The notes: generated by a model from the sequence alone, not told the origin. 64,000 nt of DNA from Blastococcus sp. TBT05-19 (GCF_003319095.1 NZ_QOHI01000003.1:412852-476851), one strand, 5' to 3'; positions 23,525-33,677 are shown, counted from the stretch's first letter. Program-made: numbers and translations.

Positions 23525-26500
23525 GTGGCACAGCGCGGGGGTGAGGACGGTCCGGTCTACCGGCTGCTCGCCGGGGAGCCGCAGCGCACCACGGTGCCGG
23601 TGCTCGACCCGACGCAGCAGGCGGTCGTCGACCACCCGGGCGGGCCGCTGCTGGTGCTCGCCGGACCAGGGACCGGGAAGACGACGACGATCGTCGAGGC
23701 GGTCGCGGCGCGCATCGGTGCCGGGATCGATCCCGAGCAGATGCTCGTCCTCACCTTCAGCCGGAAGGCCGCCGCGGAGCTGCGCACGCGGATCACCTCC
23801 CGGGTCGCGCGCACGATCCGCGAGCCGCTGGCCCGCACGTTCCACTCCTACGCCTACGGCGTGCTGCGCCGGGCCGCCGTCCTCCGGGGCGATCCGCCGC
23901 CCCGGCTGCTCACCTCCGCCGAGCAGGACGCCGTCGTCGCCGAGCTGCTGCGCGGTGACGCCGAGGGGCTGGGAACGGTCCGCTGGCCCGAGGACCTCGC
24001 GCCGGCACTGGGCACCGAGGGCTTCCGCGCCGAGCTGCGCGACCTGCTCCTGCGCGCCACCGAGCGGGGCGTCAACGCAGCGCAGCTGGCCGCCTGGGGC
24101 CAGGAGTCCGGCAACGAGCACTGGGTGCACGCCGCGGCCTTCCAGCAGCAGTACGAGAACGTCAGCGACTTCTGGGTGGCCTCCCGCGGTGACGCCTCCG
24201 GGTACGACCCCGCAGAGCTCGTCCGGCAGGCGATCCTGGAGCTGAGCGAGGACCCGGAGCTGCTGCGCCAGGAGCGCGAGCGCGCGAGCTGGCTGTTCGT
24301 CGACGAGTACCAGGACACCGACCCCGCCCAGGTCGAGCTGCTCGAGCTGCTCGCGGGGGGCGGCGGCAACCTGGTCGCGGTCGGTGACCCCGACCAGTCC
24401 ATCTACGCCTTCCGCGGCGCCGAGCCCCGGGGCATCGTCGAGTTCCCGGAGCGCTTCCGGCACACCGACGGACGCGCCGCCCGCCGGGTCTCCCTCGGGG
24501 TCTGCCGGCGCTCGGGCGAGGAGCTGCTCCGGATCAGCCGGCAGGTCGCCGAGGGGCTGCCCGGGCCGTGGGAGCACCGGCGGCTGGCCGCGGGGGAGGG
24601 CACCCCGCCCGGCGAGGCCGAGGTGCACGTGTTCGGGTCGGCCGCCGTCGAGGCCGCCTACGTCGCCGACGCCCTGCGCCGGGCGCACCTGCTCGACGGC
24701 GTCCCGTGGTCGGAGATGGCCGTCGTCGTGCGCACCGCCTCGGTGCTCGGACCTTTCCGGCGCGCCCTGGCCTCGGCCGGGGTGCCGGTCACCGTCTCCA
24801 CCGACGACCTGCCGCTGGCCGCCCAGCCCGCCGTCGCCCCCTTCCTGCACTGCCTCACCGCGCTGCTGCCGGGGAAGGACGCCGAGCCGGCAGGGCTGGA
24901 CGAGCCGGGCGCCGAGGCGCTGCTCGCCTCCGCTCTGGGCGGCGCCACCGTGCTCGACCTCCGCCGGCTGCGCCGTGCCGTGCGGGTCGCGCTCGCCAAG
25001 CAGGGGGTCGACCCCGCCGAGCGCGGGGCGCCCCTGGCCGACGCGCTGACCGACGCCGCGCTGCTGGAGGCGCTGCCCGAGCACGTCGCCCGCCCGGCTG
25101 CCCGGGTGGCGTCGGTGCTCGACGCCGGCCGGCTGGCCCTGGCGCAGGAGGGCACCGCCGAGGACGTGCTCTGGGCGATGTGGCAGCGCAGCGGCCTGTC
25201 CTCCCGCTGGGCGAAGGCCAGTGCCGTCGGCGGGCCCACCGGTGCGGTGGCCGACCGCGACCTCGACGCCGTCGTCGCCCTCTTCGACGCCGCCGCGGGC
25301 TTCGTCGACCGCCTGCCGTCGGCCGACGTCCGCGCCTTCGTGGACCACCTGTCCGCGCAGGAGCTGCCCGGTGACACCGGCGCGGCGCGGGCGGTGGCCG
25401 GCGAGACCGTCCGGCTGCTCACCGCGCACGCCTCCAAGGGGCTGGAGTGGGAGCTGGTCTGCCTCGCCGGGGTGCAGGAGGGCGTGTGGCCCGACCTGCG
25501 CGAGCGCACCTCGCTGCTGGGTGCCGAGGTCCTCGTGGAGAGGGCGGCCGGCATCGACGGCGCCCGCACCGACCGACGCGCCCTGGCGCTGGCCGAGGAG
25601 CGCCGGCTGTTCTACGTCGCCTGCACCCGCGCCCGGCGGCGGCTCGTGGTGAGCGCGGTCGAGGGCGCCCTCGACGGCGCCGACGCCGGCGCGACCGCCT
25701 CCCGGTTCCTCGACCTGGTGTCGCCCCCTCCACCGGACGGCCGACCGCTCACGGAGCTGCCGCGCGCGCTAACCCTCTCCGCACTGGTCGCCGAGCTGCG
25801 CCGGGCGCTCACCGACCCGCACACGCCGGCCGCCCGACGGTCGGCCGCCGCCTCCGTGCTGCGCCGGCTGGCCGACGAGGGAGTCCCCGGTGCCGCGCCG
25901 GCGCGCTGGTGGGGGCTGGCGCCGCTGTCCGACGACGCCCCGCTGGTGCCCGAGGAGAAGTCGGTACCGGTGCGTCCCTCGGCCATCGAGACCTTCCAGC
26001 GCTGCCCGCTGCGCTGGGTGCTCGGCGCCGTGGGTGCCGAGGCCTCGCCCGACTCCACCCGCACGGTCGGGACGGCGGTGCACGACGTCGCGCAGCAGGT
26101 CGCCGAGGGGATGCCGGCGGCCGACGCCCGCGGAGCGCTCGACGCCGAGCTCGACCAGCTCGACCTGGGGCCGGGGTGGGCCGACCAGCGGCAGCGCGTG
26201 CAGGCGCAGGACATGCTCGACCGGTTCCTGCGCTGGCACGCCACCAACGGCCGGGAGCTGATCGGGGCCGAGGGCAAGGTCGACGTCGTCGTCGGGCGCG
26301 CGCGCATCAGCGGCCGGGTCGACCGGCTCGAGCGCGACGCCGAGGGCCGGCTGGTCGTCGTCGACCTCAAGACCGGCAAGACCGCGGCGAAGAACACCGA
26401 GGAGCACGGGCAGCTCGCCGCCTACCAGGTGGCGATCGCCGCCGGCGGGTTCGCCGAGCACGGCACGGTTCCCGGCGGAGCGGCCCTGCTGCAGGTCGGC

Positions 26501-26707
26501 ACCGGAGCCAAGGCGAAGGAGCAGCACCAGGAGCCCCTGCCGGCGGACGTGCCGGTGGGCGAGACGTGGGCCGGGCAGCTGGTCGCCGAGGTGGGCGACG
26601 GCATGGGGGCGGGGACGTTCGAGGTGCGCACCGGCACGCACTGCTCGCGGTGCCCGGCGCGGCGCAGCTGCCCGTTGCAGGAGCCCGGCCGGCAGGTGAC
26701 CGGATGA
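23525..26707 (+). CDS. adnA: AdnA subunit of AdnAB helicase-nuclease
   Basis: The 1060-aa protein has a UvrD-type motor (Walker A GPGTGKTT at 47-54, then VDEYQDTDPAQ and GDPDQSIYAFRG) and a C-terminal RecB nuclease with VVDLKTGK (D947, K949). C827 plus C1040-x2-C1043-x5-C1049 is the AddB-type [4Fe-4S] set. AdnAB binds double-strand ends and resects DNA for recombination in mycobacteria (Rv3202c/Rv3201c). A GTG at 23525 is taken; another at 23438 is possible but would put poor sequence first. Its TGA overlaps adnB's ATG, giving a coupled heterodimer. Confidence 0.93.
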   Translation: MAQRGGEDGPVYRLLAGEPQRTTVPVLDPTQQAVVDHPGGPLLVLAGPGTGKTTTIVEAVAARIGAGIDPEQMLVLTFSRKAAAELRTRITSRVARTIREPLARTFHSYAYGVLRRAAVLRGDPPPRLLTSAEQDAVVAELLRGDAEGLGTVRWPEDLAPALGTEGFRAELRDLLLRATERGVNAAQLAAWGQESGNEHWVHAAAFQQQYENVSDFWVASRGDASGYDPAELVRQAILELSEDPELLRQERERASWLFVDEYQDTDPAQVELLELLAGGGGNLVAVGDPDQSIYAFRGAEPRGIVEFPERFRHTDGRAARRVSLGVCRRSGEELLRISRQVAEGLPGPWEHRRLAAGEGTPPGEAEVHVFGSAAVEAAYVADALRRAHLLDGVPWSEMAVVVRTASVLGPFRRALASAGVPVTVSTDDLPLAAQPAVAPFLHCLTALLPGKDAEPAGLDEPGAEALLASALGGATVLDLRRLRRAVRVALAKQGVDPAERGAPLADALTDAALLEALPEHVARPAARVASVLDAGRLALAQEGTAEDVLWAMWQRSGLSSRWAKASAVGGPTGAVADRDLDAVVALFDAAAGFVDRLPSADVRAFVDHLSAQELPGDTGAARAVAGETVRLLTAHASKGLEWELVCLAGVQEGVWPDLRERTSLLGAEVLVERAAGIDGARTDRRALALAEERRLFYVACTRARRRLVVSAVEGALDGADAGATASRFLDLVSPPPPDGRPLTELPRALTLSALVAELRRALTDPHTPAARRSAAASVLRRLADEGVPGAAPARWWGLAPLSDDAPLVPEEKSVPVRPSAIETFQRCPLRWVLGAVGAEASPDSTRTVGTAVHDVAQQVAEGMPAADARGALDAELDQLDLGPGWADQRQRVQAQDMLDRFLRWHATNGRELIGAEGKVDVVVGRARISGRVDRLERDAEGRLVVVDLKTGKTAAKNTEEHGQLAAYQVAIAAGGFAEHGTVPGGAALLQVGTGAKAKEQHQEPLPADVPVGETWAGQLVAEVGDGMGAGTFEVRTGTHCSRCPARRSCPLQEPGRQVTG

Positions 26708-29700
26708 GCCGCCGCGACGACGGCCAGCTGAGCTTCGAGGACCTGTTCGCCGAGGTCGCCGCCCAGGAGCCCGCGGCCCGCCGGGTGCTGAGCCCCGCGG
26801 AGGTGGCGGAGCGCTGCGGCCTGTCCTACGCGCCCTCGGACGAGCAGGCCGGGGTCGTCTCCGCCCCGGCGGACCGGCCGCTGGTCGTGGTCGCCGGCGC
26901 CGGGTCGGGCAAGACCGAGACGATGGCCGCGCGGGTGTCCTACCTGGTGGCCAACCGGATCGTCGAACCCGAGGCGATCCTCGGGCTGACCTTCACCCGC
27001 AAGGCGGCCAGCGAGCTCAACGAGCGCATCCGGCTGCGGCTGGGCGCCCTGGCGCGGCACCCCGACACCGAGGACGACCTCCGCGAGCGGCTGGCGATCG
27101 CCCAGCCGACCGTGTCGACCTACCACGGCTACGCGGCCGCGCTGGTCGCCGAGCACGGGCTGCGGATCGGCGTGGAGCCCGGCGCCGGCGTGCTCGGACC
27201 GGCCATGTGCTGGGGGCAGGCGGCGACCGTGGTGGCCGCGTGGACCGGCGACATGTCCGACGTCCCGCTCACGCTGCTGACCACCGTCGAGGACGTGCTG
27301 GCGCTCGCCGGGGAGATGGGGGAGCACGACGTCACCCCCGCGGCGCTGCGCAACTGGACGGCGCGGCTGGAGGCGCAGGTCGCCGGCTACCCGGACGCGC
27401 CGAAGAAGAAGGGCCCCTACGCCGCGGTCACCGAGATGCTCGCCCGGCAGAAGGCCCGGGTGGCGCTGCTGCCGCTGGTGGAGGGCTTCGAGGCCCGCAA
27501 GCGGTCGCTCGGGTCCATCGACTACGCCGACCAGGTCGCCTACGCCGCGCGCATCGCCGTCTCCTCGCCCGAGGTCGGCCGGCGCGAGCGGGCGCGGTGG
27601 AAGGTCGTCCTGCTCGACGAGTACCAGGACACCAGCGTCGGGCAGTTGCGCATGCTGGAGGCGCTCTTCGGCGGGGCCACCGGCCACCCGGTCCTGGCCG
27701 TCGGTGACCCCCGCCAGTCGATCTACGGGTGGCGCGGGGCGTCGGCCGGCACCATCGAGCGGTTCGCCCGCACCTTCCCCGGCCTGCCCGGACGCGAGGC
27801 CGAACGGCTCACCCTCGCCACCAGCTGGCGCAACGACGAGGCGGTGCTGGCGGTGGCCAACGCCGTCTCGGGGATGCTGCCCGAGCCGGCCCAGCCGCTG
27901 CCCGACCTGGCTCCGGCGCCGACCGCAGGTCGCGGCTCGGTCACCGTCGGGCTGTACGAGACCGTCGCCGACGAGACCGCCGCTCTGGCCGACCGGATGG
28001 CCGCCTGCTGGAACGGCACGGACGCCGTCGTGCAGCCCAGGGCCGACGGTCGTCCGCCCTCGATGGCGGTCCTCGTGCGCACCCGCAAGCAGCTGCCCGG
28101 CATCGCCGCGGCTCTGCGCGAGCGCGGCCTCCCGGTCGAGGTGGTCGGGCTCGGCGGACTGCTGGAGGTGCCCGAGGTCTCCGACGTCGTCGCCACCCTC
28201 ACCGTGCTGGTCGACCCGACCGCCGGTGACGCCATGGGGCGGCTGCTGACCGGGGCCCGCTGGCGGATCGGTCCGCGGGACCTCGCCGCGCTGGAGGCCC
28301 GCGCCCGCGCGCTGGTGCACTCCCGCCGTCCGGCCCGGCCGGCCGACGGGGCGGAGGCCGCGGCGGCGACCGCGGAACCGCCGCAGGAGCGCGGCAGCAT
28401 CGTGGAGGCGCTGGACGACCTCGGCGACGCCGAGCAGTACTCGCCGACCGGGTACCGGCGGATGCGCCACCTGGGTGCCGAGCTCGCCCACCTGCGCGGT
28501 CGGATCGGGGAGTCGCTGCCCGACCTCGTCGACGAGGTGGCCCGGACGCTGGGCCTGGAGACCGAGCTGGCCAGCGCGCCCGGCGTCAGCCCGGCCGGTG
28601 CCCGCGCCCACCTCGATGCGCTGCACGGGGTGGCCGCCGAGTTCACCGAGCTGGCCGAGCTGCCCTCGCTGCCGGCGTTCCTGGGCTACCTGCGCGATGC
28701 CGAGCAGCGCGAGCGCGGCCTGGAGCCCGGGGAGGTCGCGGTCAACCCGGAGGCGGTCCAGCTGCTCACCGGTCACTCCGCCAAGGGCCTCGAGTGGGAC
28801 GTCGTCGCGGTGCCCGGCATGACCGACGGGCAGTTCCCTGCGCGCAGCAACGCGAGCGACTCCTGGATCAAGGATCCCGGGGCCGTGCCTGCCGAGCTGC
28901 GGCTCACCGACCGTGCCGAGCTGCCCCGCCTGAAGCTCCCGGTGCCCGGCTCCGGCGACCAGGCGGTCGTGCGCGACGCGCTGGAGGAGTACGTCCAGGA
29001 CTGGAAGGACTTCGGCCGCGACGAGGAGATCCGCCTCGGCTACGTCGCCGTCACCCGCGCCAAGCGGCTGCTGCTGTGCTCGGGCAGCTGGTGGCGCGAC
29101 GGCGTCAAGCCGTGCGGTCCGTCGTCCCTGCTGGAGACCGCCAAGGAGGCGTGCGAGGCAGGGGCGGGCGCCGTGGTGCAGTGGGCCCCCGCACCCGAGG
29201 ACGGCGCCACCAACCCGGCGCTGGAGGAGTGGGCGGTCGGCGTGTGGCCGGTCGACCCGCTCTCCGAGCCGCGCCGGCGGGCACTGACGGCGGCCGCCCA
29301 GCTGGTCGAGGGCGCGGCTGCGCACCCCCTGGACCCCGACCGGAGCCTCGGCGGTGAGGACGAGCTGGTCGACTCCTGGGTGCGTGACGCCGACCTGCTG
29401 CTGCGCGAGCGCGCCCGGCACGCCAGCCCGACCGTCGACGTGCCGCTGCCCTCGCACCTGTCGGTGTCCGCGCTGGTCACCCTCCGCCGCGACCCGGCCG
29501 AGCTGGCCCGCCGGCTGCGGCGTCCCATGCCGGCCGCGCCTGCGCCCCAGGCGCGCCGCGGCACCGCGTTCCACGCGTGGCTGGAGGAGCGATTCGGTGC
29601 CGCGCGGCTGGTCGACCTCGACGAGCTCCCGGGCTCCGGGGACGAGCTGGCCGCGCCCGACGACGCGCTGACCGAGCTGCGCGAGGCGTTCCTCGCCAGC

Positions 29701-30039
29701 GAGTGGGCCGACCGGCAGCCGATCGAGGTCGAGGTGCCGTTCGAGACGCCGCTGGGGCCGCTGACCCTGCGGGGGCGGATCGACGCGGTCTTCCAGCGGG
29801 AGGACGGCGGCTTCGAGGTCATCGACTGGAAGACCGGTCCGCCGCCGACCGCGGGGGAGATGGCCGCCGCGGGGGTGCAGCTGGCCGCCTACCGGCTGGG
29901 CTGGTCCCGGCTGACCGGCGTGCCGGTGGAGCGGGTGAGCGCCGGGTTCCACCACGTGGCCGCCAAGGAGACGATCCGCCCGGTCGACCTGCTCGACGAG
30001 GCCGGCCTGCTCGCGCTGGTCACCGGCAGCGAGGAGTAG
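26704..30039 (+). CDS. adnB: AdnB subunit of AdnAB helicase-nuclease
   Basis: The 1111-aa protein starts four bases inside adnA. Its motor has GAGSGKT at 65-71, DEYQDTSVGQ and GDPRQSIYGWRG, and late motifs VQLLTGHSAKGLEWD and RLGYVAVTRAK. The C-terminal RecB-type nuclease has VIDWKTG (D1041, K1043) but no Fe-S Cys set. In mycobacterial AdnAB, AdnB is the leading motor and each subunit carries one nuclease. Length is normal. It ends before an inverted repeat that acts as a bidirectional stop against the leftward GNAT gene. Confidence 0.93.
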   Translation: MSRRDDGQLSFEDLFAEVAAQEPAARRVLSPAEVAERCGLSYAPSDEQAGVVSAPADRPLVVVAGAGSGKTETMAARVSYLVANRIVEPEAILGLTFTRKAASELNERIRLRLGALARHPDTEDDLRERLAIAQPTVSTYHGYAAALVAEHGLRIGVEPGAGVLGPAMCWGQAATVVAAWTGDMSDVPLTLLTTVEDVLALAGEMGEHDVTPAALRNWTARLEAQVAGYPDAPKKKGPYAAVTEMLARQKARVALLPLVEGFEARKRSLGSIDYADQVAYAARIAVSSPEVGRRERARWKVVLLDEYQDTSVGQLRMLEALFGGATGHPVLAVGDPRQSIYGWRGASAGTIERFARTFPGLPGREAERLTLATSWRNDEAVLAVANAVSGMLPEPAQPLPDLAPAPTAGRGSVTVGLYETVADETAALADRMAACWNGTDAVVQPRADGRPPSMAVLVRTRKQLPGIAAALRERGLPVEVVGLGGLLEVPEVSDVVATLTVLVDPTAGDAMGRLLTGARWRIGPRDLAALEARARALVHSRRPARPADGAEAAAATAEPPQERGSIVEALDDLGDAEQYSPTGYRRMRHLGAELAHLRGRIGESLPDLVDEVARTLGLETELASAPGVSPAGARAHLDALHGVAAEFTELAELPSLPAFLGYLRDAEQRERGLEPGEVAVNPEAVQLLTGHSAKGLEWDVVAVPGMTDGQFPARSNASDSWIKDPGAVPAELRLTDRAELPRLKLPVPGSGDQAVVRDALEEYVQDWKDFGRDEEIRLGYVAVTRAKRLLLCSGSWWRDGVKPCGPSSLLETAKEACEAGAGAVVQWAPAPEDGATNPALEEWAVGVWPVDPLSEPRRRALTAAAQLVEGAAAHPLDPDRSLGGEDELVDSWVRDADLLLRERARHASPTVDVPLPSHLSVSALVTLRRDPAELARRLRRPMPAAPAPQARRGTAFHAWLEERFGAARLVDLDELPGSGDELAAPDDALTELREAFLASEWADRQPIEVEVPFETPLGPLTLRGRIDAVFQREDGGFEVIDWKTGPPPTAGEMAAAGVQLAAYRLGWSRLTGVPVERVSAGFHHVAAKETIRPVDLLDEAGLLALVTGSEE

Positions 30040-30041
30040 CT

Positions 30042-30067
30042 CGACCTGTCGACGAGTCGACATGTCG
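30042..30067. terminator. Convergent inverted-repeat terminator
   Basis: Twelve-base arms CGACCTGTCGAC and GTCGACATGTCG (one mismatch) with a two-base gap between the adnB stop and the GNAT stop. Confidence 0.6.
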
Positions 30068-30068
30068 C

Positions 30069-30563
30069 TCAGTCGAGGAGCAGCTCGAACTCGTCCACGG
30101 ACGCGCCCTCGGGGGAGCGGTGCTGCCGGGCCACGGCCATGCCGAGCTTCCGTGCCACCCCCGCAGAGGCCTCGTTGCCCTGCTGGACCACCGAGACCAG
30201 CTGCGGGACGCCACGAGCACGGGCCAGCTCCACCGCCGCGCGAGCCGCCGCCGTCGCCAGCCCGCGGCCCCAGAAGCGTCGGCCCAGCCGCCAGCCGGCC
30301 TCGAGCGACCCGGTCGGACCCCAGGGGTGGCTCCACGGGTGGATGCCCGCGAAGCCGGCCACCTCGTCGTCGACGACCACGCTGAACAGGCACAGCCCGG
30401 TGCTCTCGGCGAGGTCCCGCTGCCGCTGCACCAGGCCCGCGTAGTACTCGCGATCCCGGATCTCGCCGGCCCCGATGAACCGCATGACCTCGGCGTCGTC
30501 GAACAGCTCGAACCAGCGTCCGGCGTCCGCGGTGGTCGGGACCCGCAGGCCCGGGCCGGTCAC
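30069..30563 (-). CDS. GNAT acetyltransferase, RimJ-like
   Basis: The 164-aa protein has the GNAT fold of the RimJ/RimL type: LRVPTTADAGRWFELFDD, then LEAGWRLGRRFWGRGLATAAARAAV, the acetyl-CoA loop region, and VVQQGNEASAGVARKLGM. Such enzymes acetylate protein or small-molecule amines; substrate unknown. GTG 30563 overlaps the upstream hydrolase TGA (GTGA), so the pair is one leftward operon. Confidence 0.85.
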   Translation of the reverse strand: MTGPGLRVPTTADAGRWFELFDDAEVMRFIGAGEIRDREYYAGLVQRQRDLAESTGLCLFSVVVDDEVAGFAGIHPWSHPWGPTGSLEAGWRLGRRFWGRGLATAAARAAVELARARGVPQLVSVVQQGNEASAGVARKLGMAVARQHRSPEGASVDEFELLLD

Positions 30564-31411
30564 GAGGAGGCGACGCGGTCCAGGATCGCCGCCGCCAGCT
30601 GCTCCGGTGCCTGCTCCGGGATCCAGTGCGTGACGCCCGGCAGCTCGACGAACCGGTAGTCGCCGGTCACGAACTCCGCGCACGCCTCGGCCGCGGTCCG
30701 CCCGATGGCGACGTCGCCGTCGCTCCACACGAAGGTCGTGGGCACGTCGACCTTGTCCACGCGGATGTCGGAGCTCATCGCCCGGTACCAGTTCAGCGCC
30801 GCGGTCAGCGCACCCGGCGCCGACAGCACCGCCACGTACTCGTCGGCCGCCTCGGGGGAGACCCCGGTGTCGCCCTCGGTGCCCAGCAGCATGCGGCGCA
30901 GCCGGCGCGCGTCGTCGGCCAGCAGCACCTCCTCGGCCTTGCCCGGCTGCCAGAACAGGCGGATGTAGGCCGACCGCTCCTTCTGCTCCGGGTCGATCCG
31001 GAAGGCGGCGGTGTACGCGGCCGGGTGCGGCACCGACACCGCGGTGAGCGAGCGGACCCGGTCGGCGTGCCAGGCGGCCATCGTCCAGGCGACGGTCGAG
31101 CCCCAGTCGTGGCCCACGACGTCCGCCACCGGGATCTCCAGCGCCGTCATGAGGTCCGCGGTCACCTGCGCCAGGTTCTGCATGGCGTAGGCGCCGACCT
31201 CGTCCGGTCGCGCGCCGGGGGAGTAGCCGAGCTGGTCGGGCGCGTAGGTGCGCAACCCCGCCTCGGTCAGCAGCGGCGTCACCGCGGCCCACGACGCCGA
31301 GGTCTCGGGGAACCCGTGCAGCAGCAGGACCGGCCGGCCGTCCTCGGGGCCGTCGGCCCGCACGTCGAAGGTCAGGTCGCCGACATCTACGCGCAGCAGC
31401 TCTCCGGGCAT
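30560..31411 (-). CDS. Epoxide-hydrolase-like alpha/beta hydrolase
   Basis: The 283-aa protein has HGFPETSASW (oxyanion region), nucleophile elbow V-G-H-D-W-G-S around residue 100 with Asp as nucleophile, DQLGYSPGARP, and a final His in GVTHWIPEQ. Asp as nucleophile is typical for epoxide hydrolases and haloalkane dehalogenases. TAGCGT lies seven bases before ATG 31411 on the minus strand, giving a leaderless message divergent from the M20 peptidase. Confidence 0.88.
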   Translation of the reverse strand: MPGELLRVDVGDLTFDVRADGPEDGRPVLLLHGFPETSASWAAVTPLLTEAGLRTYAPDQLGYSPGARPDEVGAYAMQNLAQVTADLMTALEIPVADVVGHDWGSTVAWTMAAWHADRVRSLTAVSVPHPAAYTAAFRIDPEQKERSAYIRLFWQPGKAEEVLLADDARRLRRMLLGTEGDTGVSPEAADEYVAVLSAPGALTAALNWYRAMSSDIRVDKVDVPTTFVWSDGDVAIGRTAAEACAEFVTGDYRFVELPGVTHWIPEQAPEQLAAAILDRVASS

Positions 31412-31418
31412 GCCCCGG

Positions 31419-31460
31419 ACGCTATCCGGGCGACGGGTCGCGCGCTGGCAGCACTACCGT
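31419..31460. promoter_or_regulatory. Divergent -10 boxes, hydrolase and M20 peptidase
   Basis: Minus-strand TAGCGT (31419-31424) is seven bases from ATG 31411, and plus-strand TACCGT (31455-31460) is eight bases from GTG 31469. Both suit leaderless starts. Confidence 0.45.
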
Positions 31461-31468
31461 CACGAGCC

Positions 31469-32878
31469 GTGACCAGCGAGCGCGAGTACGTCACCGCCCA
31501 CATCGACGAGCTCCACGCCGATCTCGAGGTGTGGCTGCGGATCCCGTCGATCTCGGCGGACCCGGCGCACGCCGACGACGTCGCGGCGAGCGCCGCCTGG
31601 CTCGCCGAGGCGCTCACCCGCACCGGTTTCCCGATCGTGGAGATCTGGCCGACCGCCGGCGCGCCCGCCGTCTTCGCGGAGTGGCCGAGCGCGGACCCGG
31701 ACGCTCCCGTCGCGCTGGTCTACGGACACCACGACGTGCAGCCGGTCGACCCGCTCGAGCTGTGGGAGCACCCGCCGTTCGAGCCCACCCGGGTGGACGG
31801 CCCTCATGGCCCCGAGCTGCACGGCCGGGGCGCCAGCGACGACAAGGGCGTGCTGATCGTCCACCTGCTGGGCCTCCGCGCCCACCTGGCCGCCACCGGC
31901 CGCGACACCCCCGCGGTGACGATCAAGCTGCTCGTGGAGGGCGAGGAGGAGTCCGGGTCACCGCACTTCGAGGCGCTGCTGCGCGAGCGCCGGGACCGGC
32001 TGGGCTGCGACGTCGTCGTGGTCAGCGACACCGGCATGGCCGCACCCGACGTGCCGAGCGCGGTGACCGCCATGCGCGGGCTGGCCGACGCCGAGATCAC
32101 CCTGCGCGGCCCGCGGGTCGACCTGCACTCCGGCTCCTTCGGCGGCGCCGTCCCCAACCCGCTGCACGCCCTGGCCGAGCTGATCGCGAAGCTGCACGAC
32201 GAGGACGGGCGGGTGACGATCCCCGGCTTCTACGACGAGGTGCGGCCGCTGTCGGACCGCGAGCGCGACCTGATGGGGCGGGTGCCCTTCGACGAGCAGG
32301 CGTGGCTGGCCGGGCCGGCCGCCTCGCGAGCCACCTTCGGCGAGGCCGGCTTCAGCACCCTGGAGCGCACCGGCGCCCGCCCGACCGCCGAGGTCAACGG
32401 CATGTGGGGCGGCTACACCGGCCCCGGCCACAAGACGATCATCCCGGCCGAGGCGCACGCCAAGGTGACCTTCCGGCTGGTCTCCGACCAGGTGCCTGCG
32501 GACGTCGGGCCGCGGCTGAAGGCCTGGGTCGAGGCCAACGTCCCGGCCGGCATCGAGGCCGAGGTGCACACCCCGCCCGGTGGCGTCGCGCCGTGCGCCA
32601 GTGACCTGGACTCCCCGCACATGGACGCGCTCCTGGCCGCCATCGGCCAGGCCTTCGACACCGATCCCGCCGACGTGCTGCTGACCCGCGAGGGTGGCAG
32701 CGGGCCCGAGGCGGCCATCGCCGGCGAGCTCGCGGCGCCGCTGCTGTTCCTCGGCATCGGCCTGCCCACCGACCGGATCCACTCGCCGAACGAGCGGGTG
32801 CTGCTGCCGATGCTCACCCGCGGCGCGGAGGCCGCCGCGCACCTGTGGCGCGAGCTGGCCGGCCGCCGGGCGGGCTAA
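31469..32878 (+). CDS. M20 family metallopeptidase (dipeptidase-like)
   Basis: The 469-aa protein carries the M20 di-zinc ligands: YGHHDVQPVDP (H87/H88, D89), GASDDKG (121-127) with the bridging Asp, and GEEESGS (158-164) with catalytic Glu. A later WGGYTGPGHKTIIPAEAHAK covers the dimerisation/lid domain. This is the cytosolic dipeptidase or CNDP-like type of M20 enzyme; exact peptide is unknown. It overlaps the convergent methyltransferase by four bases (CTAA shared by both stops). Confidence 0.9.
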   Translation: MTSEREYVTAHIDELHADLEVWLRIPSISADPAHADDVAASAAWLAEALTRTGFPIVEIWPTAGAPAVFAEWPSADPDAPVALVYGHHDVQPVDPLELWEHPPFEPTRVDGPHGPELHGRGASDDKGVLIVHLLGLRAHLAATGRDTPAVTIKLLVEGEEESGSPHFEALLRERRDRLGCDVVVVSDTGMAAPDVPSAVTAMRGLADAEITLRGPRVDLHSGSFGGAVPNPLHALAELIAKLHDEDGRVTIPGFYDEVRPLSDRERDLMGRVPFDEQAWLAGPAASRATFGEAGFSTLERTGARPTAEVNGMWGGYTGPGHKTIIPAEAHAKVTFRLVSDQVPADVGPRLKAWVEANVPAGIEAEVHTPPGGVAPCASDLDSPHMDALLAAIGQAFDTDPADVLLTREGGSGPEAAIAGELAAPLLFLGIGLPTDRIHSPNERVLLPMLTRGAEAAAHLWRELAGRRAG

Positions 32879-33645
32879 CGCGTCCCGACGACGACGGTGG
32901 CGCCGCGTTCGTCGTCGGTCACCAGCCGGGCCCGCAGGCCCGCTGAAGTGACCAGCTCCAGCGCGGAGGCCGACTGACCCTCGCTGCACTCGAACAGCAG
33001 CGAACCACCGGGCGCGAGCCACGCAGCGCCGTCCGCGGCGAGCCGGCGCGCGAGCGACAGCCCGTCCGGCCCGCCGTCGAGGGTTCCCCGCGGCTCGTGG
33101 TCCCGCGCCTCGGGCGGCATCAGCGCGATCGCCTCGGTCGGCACGTACGGCACGTTGGCGGTGAGGACGGCGACGCGGCCGCGGAGCTCGCCCGGCAGTG
33201 CGCCGAACAGGTCGCCCTCGTGCACCGGCACCCCGGGCAGGTTCCGGCGCGCGCAGGCCACCGCCGCGGGGTCGACGTCCGCGGCGTGCAGGTCGACGTC
33301 CGGCCGGGCGGCCAGGACGGCGACCGCCACCGCCCCGGATCCGCAGCACAGGTCGACGACGACAGCCCCGGGGCCGCACAACCGCACCGCCTCGGCCACG
33401 AGCACCTCGGTGCGCCGGCGCGGGACGAACACCCCCGGCGCGACGGCGATCCGCAGCCCGCAGAACTCCGCCCAGCCCAGCAGGACCTCCAGCGGAGCGC
33501 CGGCCACCCGCCGCTCCACGAGGTCGGCCAGCGCGCCCGCGCCCGAGGCCGCCCCGGCGAGCAGCAGCGCCTCGTCCTCGGCGAACACGCAGCCGGCAGC
33601 GCGCAGCCGGCGGACCACGTCGTCGTCCGGGACAGCGGGATGCAC
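32875..33645 (-). CDS. PrmC-like protein glutamine-type methyltransferase
   Basis: The 256-aa protein has a SAM site DLCCGSGA (98-105) and N164-V-P166-Y167 where PrmC/HemK has NPPY. NVPYVP belongs to a separate actinobacterial PrmC-like group, annotated as putative glutamine-N5 methyltransferase of unknown target (TIGR03704). The N-terminal helix bundle is short. GTG 33645 is preferred; a longer start up to 33717 would run into the divergent DUF2510 promoter. It is read towards the M20 gene with overlapping stops. Confidence 0.82.
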   Translation of the reverse strand: MHPAVPDDDVVRRLRAAGCVFAEDEALLLAGAASGAGALADLVERRVAGAPLEVLLGWAEFCGLRIAVAPGVFVPRRRTEVLVAEAVRLCGPGAVVVDLCCGSGAVAVAVLAARPDVDLHAADVDPAAVACARRNLPGVPVHEGDLFGALPGELRGRVAVLTANVPYVPTEAIALMPPEARDHEPRGTLDGGPDGLSLARRLAADGAAWLAPGGSLLFECSEGQSASALELVTSAGLRARLVTDDERGATVVVGTR

Positions 33646-33677
33646 GGCGCCTCCGGGCTCGAGGGGGTCGGCCGACC

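Noticed and set aside
26422..30393. 1323-aa antisense ORF over adnB
   Set aside because: Shadow frame; adnB has full helicase and nuclease motifs on the other strand.
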